NCBI GenBank assembly: GCA_946407715.1
Contig: CAMJPH010000052.1
Span: forward strand, 1 to 17,535
DNA: 17,535 bases
Direction of reading: 5' to 3'
Source: an uncultured Bacteroidales bacterium
Lineage (GTDB): Bacteria > Bacteroidota > Bacteroidia > Bacteroidales > WCHB1-69
A program made the translations under genes and the position numbers. Of this stretch, positions 16,941 to 17,535 are shown piece after piece. Numbering within the stretch: position 1 is the first letter of the stretch; each line of letters opens with the position of its first letter. The notes beneath the pieces were generated by a model, which was given only the letters and a program-made list of their open reading frames with translations, ran no database searches and was not told where the DNA came from.

Positions 16941-17129
16941 TTAAACAGTCGGGAACATGAATCTCATTCCCAAATTGAAGACAGCATCCATCAAAAACAC
17001 GATAAACGCGATTATAAGGGAAGCAATGGACACCACTACAACACTATTTCCAAGCTCCTGCATGGTCGGCCAGCTCGTCTTGTGAACCAGCTCTTCATAC
17101 GATTCTTTTAAATAATTAACTATCTTCAT
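16941..17129 (-). CDS. secE: Preprotein translocase subunit SecE
   Basis: 62 residues from the ATG at 17129. SecE is the essential small membrane subunit that clamps SecY in the translocon. An amphipathic N-terminal segment MKIVNYLKESYEELVHKTSW contains the conserved E-L-x-K-x-x-W-P pattern (VHKTSWPT at about 15-22). One transmembrane helix (about 30-50, VVVVSIASLIIAFIVFLMDA) follows. It is the short single-helix form usual outside gammaproteobacteria. A TTG nine codons upstream would lengthen the protein with no homology support, so the ATG is preferred. It is the first gene of the ribosomal/polymerase unit in this window. Confidence 0.95.
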   Translation of the reverse strand: MKIVNYLKESYEELVHKTSWPTMQELGNSVVVVSIASLIIAFIVFLMDAVFNLGMRFMFPTV

Positions 17130-17312
17130 TTCTTTATCTATTTTTATTTTTGTCAAATTTTAATGCTTTTCTCCGCAAAACCAACCTGTTTTGTCCTTAT
17201 ATTTCTAACGCCTTAATCGTCATCACCCCATCACAAAACTCTATAAATCAACCTATTAAAAAACAAATCTCTAAAAATTCCCTTTCACAAAAACGATTTT
17301 TAAACAAGCTGG

Positions 17313-17320
17313 CAAATATA
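17313..17320 (-). promoter_or_regulatory. Candidate -7 box for the secE operon
   Basis: The minus strand reads TATATTTG, matching TAnnTTTG. A TTTG lies 14 bases upstream of it (17335-17338), closer than the roughly 17-21 bases usual for the -33 element. If used, the secE leader would be about 180 bases long. Confidence 0.4.
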
Positions 17321-17486
17321 GTTTTTTTTTTAATCAAATATCTGATGTTGAAAAAAAAATTTCACTGTGGCATACTTTTTGTAAAGAGAACACGCAAGAT
17401 TATGACTATCTGCTTGTTACAAAATCTATATAATTGCTGACAACATGCTGGTCATCAATTCATATTCACTACCTGACAAGAATCGA

Positions 17487-17529
17487 GTAGGAGGAAAACG
17501 AAGTAGTTTTCTTCCTACTTTCGTTTTCC
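17487..17529. other. Overlapping alternative hairpins at the window edge
   Basis: GTAGGAGGAAAAC (17487-17499) pairs with GTTTTCTTCCTAC (17506-17518) with one G-U-type mismatch and a 6-base loop. The overlapping GGAAAACGAAGTAG (17493-17506) instead pairs with CTACTTTCGTTTTCC (17515-17529) with one bulge. The two folds exclude each other. On the plus strand the first is followed by a T-rich stretch. It may be a terminator of a gene beyond the edge or the end of a repeat. Confidence 0.55.
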
Positions 17530-17535
17530 GACCTC

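Larger units (their letters stand above)
17130..17535. other. AT-rich non-coding region upstream of secE
   Basis: No credible protein or tRNA gene is seen in these 406 bases. They hold a long AT-rich leader for secE, one -7 box candidate (17313-17320), homopolymer A/T runs, an inverted repeat TTTGTAA/TTACAAA (17378-17384 and 17417-17423), and a double palindrome at the edge. Many Bacteroidota carry tRNA-Trp just upstream of secE after tuf; neither appears here. The one open frame on the plus strand (17150-17440) has low-complexity, AT-driven composition. Confidence 0.7.

Noticed and set aside
17130..17156. TTG start adding nine residues to SecE
   Set aside because: An ATG at 17129 gives the usual SecE length and start.

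Overview
This window comes from a Bacteroidota genome, most likely order Bacteroidales. The evidence is the -7 promoter motif TAnnTTTG (seen as TATCTTTG, TATTTTTG and TATATTTG), A-rich leaders without Shine-Dalgarno sequences, a DUF3467 gene directly after rpoC, and Bacteroidota-type CreD, winged-helix regulator and DUF4153 proteins. Every gene I can support is on the minus strand, so genes read from right to left.

Right half (about 5.4-17.5 kb) is the transcription/translation super-operon in the order secE - nusG - rplK - rplA - rplJ - rplL - rpoB - rpoC - DUF3467. A TAnnTTTG promoter candidate lies about 185 bases before secE, a strong hairpin sits between rplL and rpoB, and a good intrinsic terminator follows DUF3467. 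rpoB has no in-frame ATG near its N-terminus and seems to start at TTG. No tRNA-Trp gene is seen in the nearly 400 bases upstream of secE; these are AT-rich and end at the window edge in a double palindrome.

Middle (about 2.5-5.4 kb) is a small envelope module: a six-helix membrane protein of unknown function, a 99-residue winged-helix regulator, and the inner-membrane protein CreD. The same 20-base palindromic motif lies over the promoter of the membrane gene and again upstream of creD. I infer that the regulator controls both sites.

Left part (1-2.5 kb) holds a possible 48-residue membrane peptide, a region dense in short palindromes, a polytopic DUF4153 membrane protein, and the first 53 codons of murG under its own promoter.

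The most unusual non-coding signal is a set of degenerate 7-base-periodic tracts in the spacers of the left and middle regions. Three of them begin exactly at a stop codon (creD, the unknown membrane gene, rpoC). Two tracts share an identical 32-base segment. They are absent from the spacers inside the ribosomal/RNA polymerase operon. I see no defence system, CRISPR array, transposase or RNA gene. The window is mostly core genome, and its novelty lies in the spacers.
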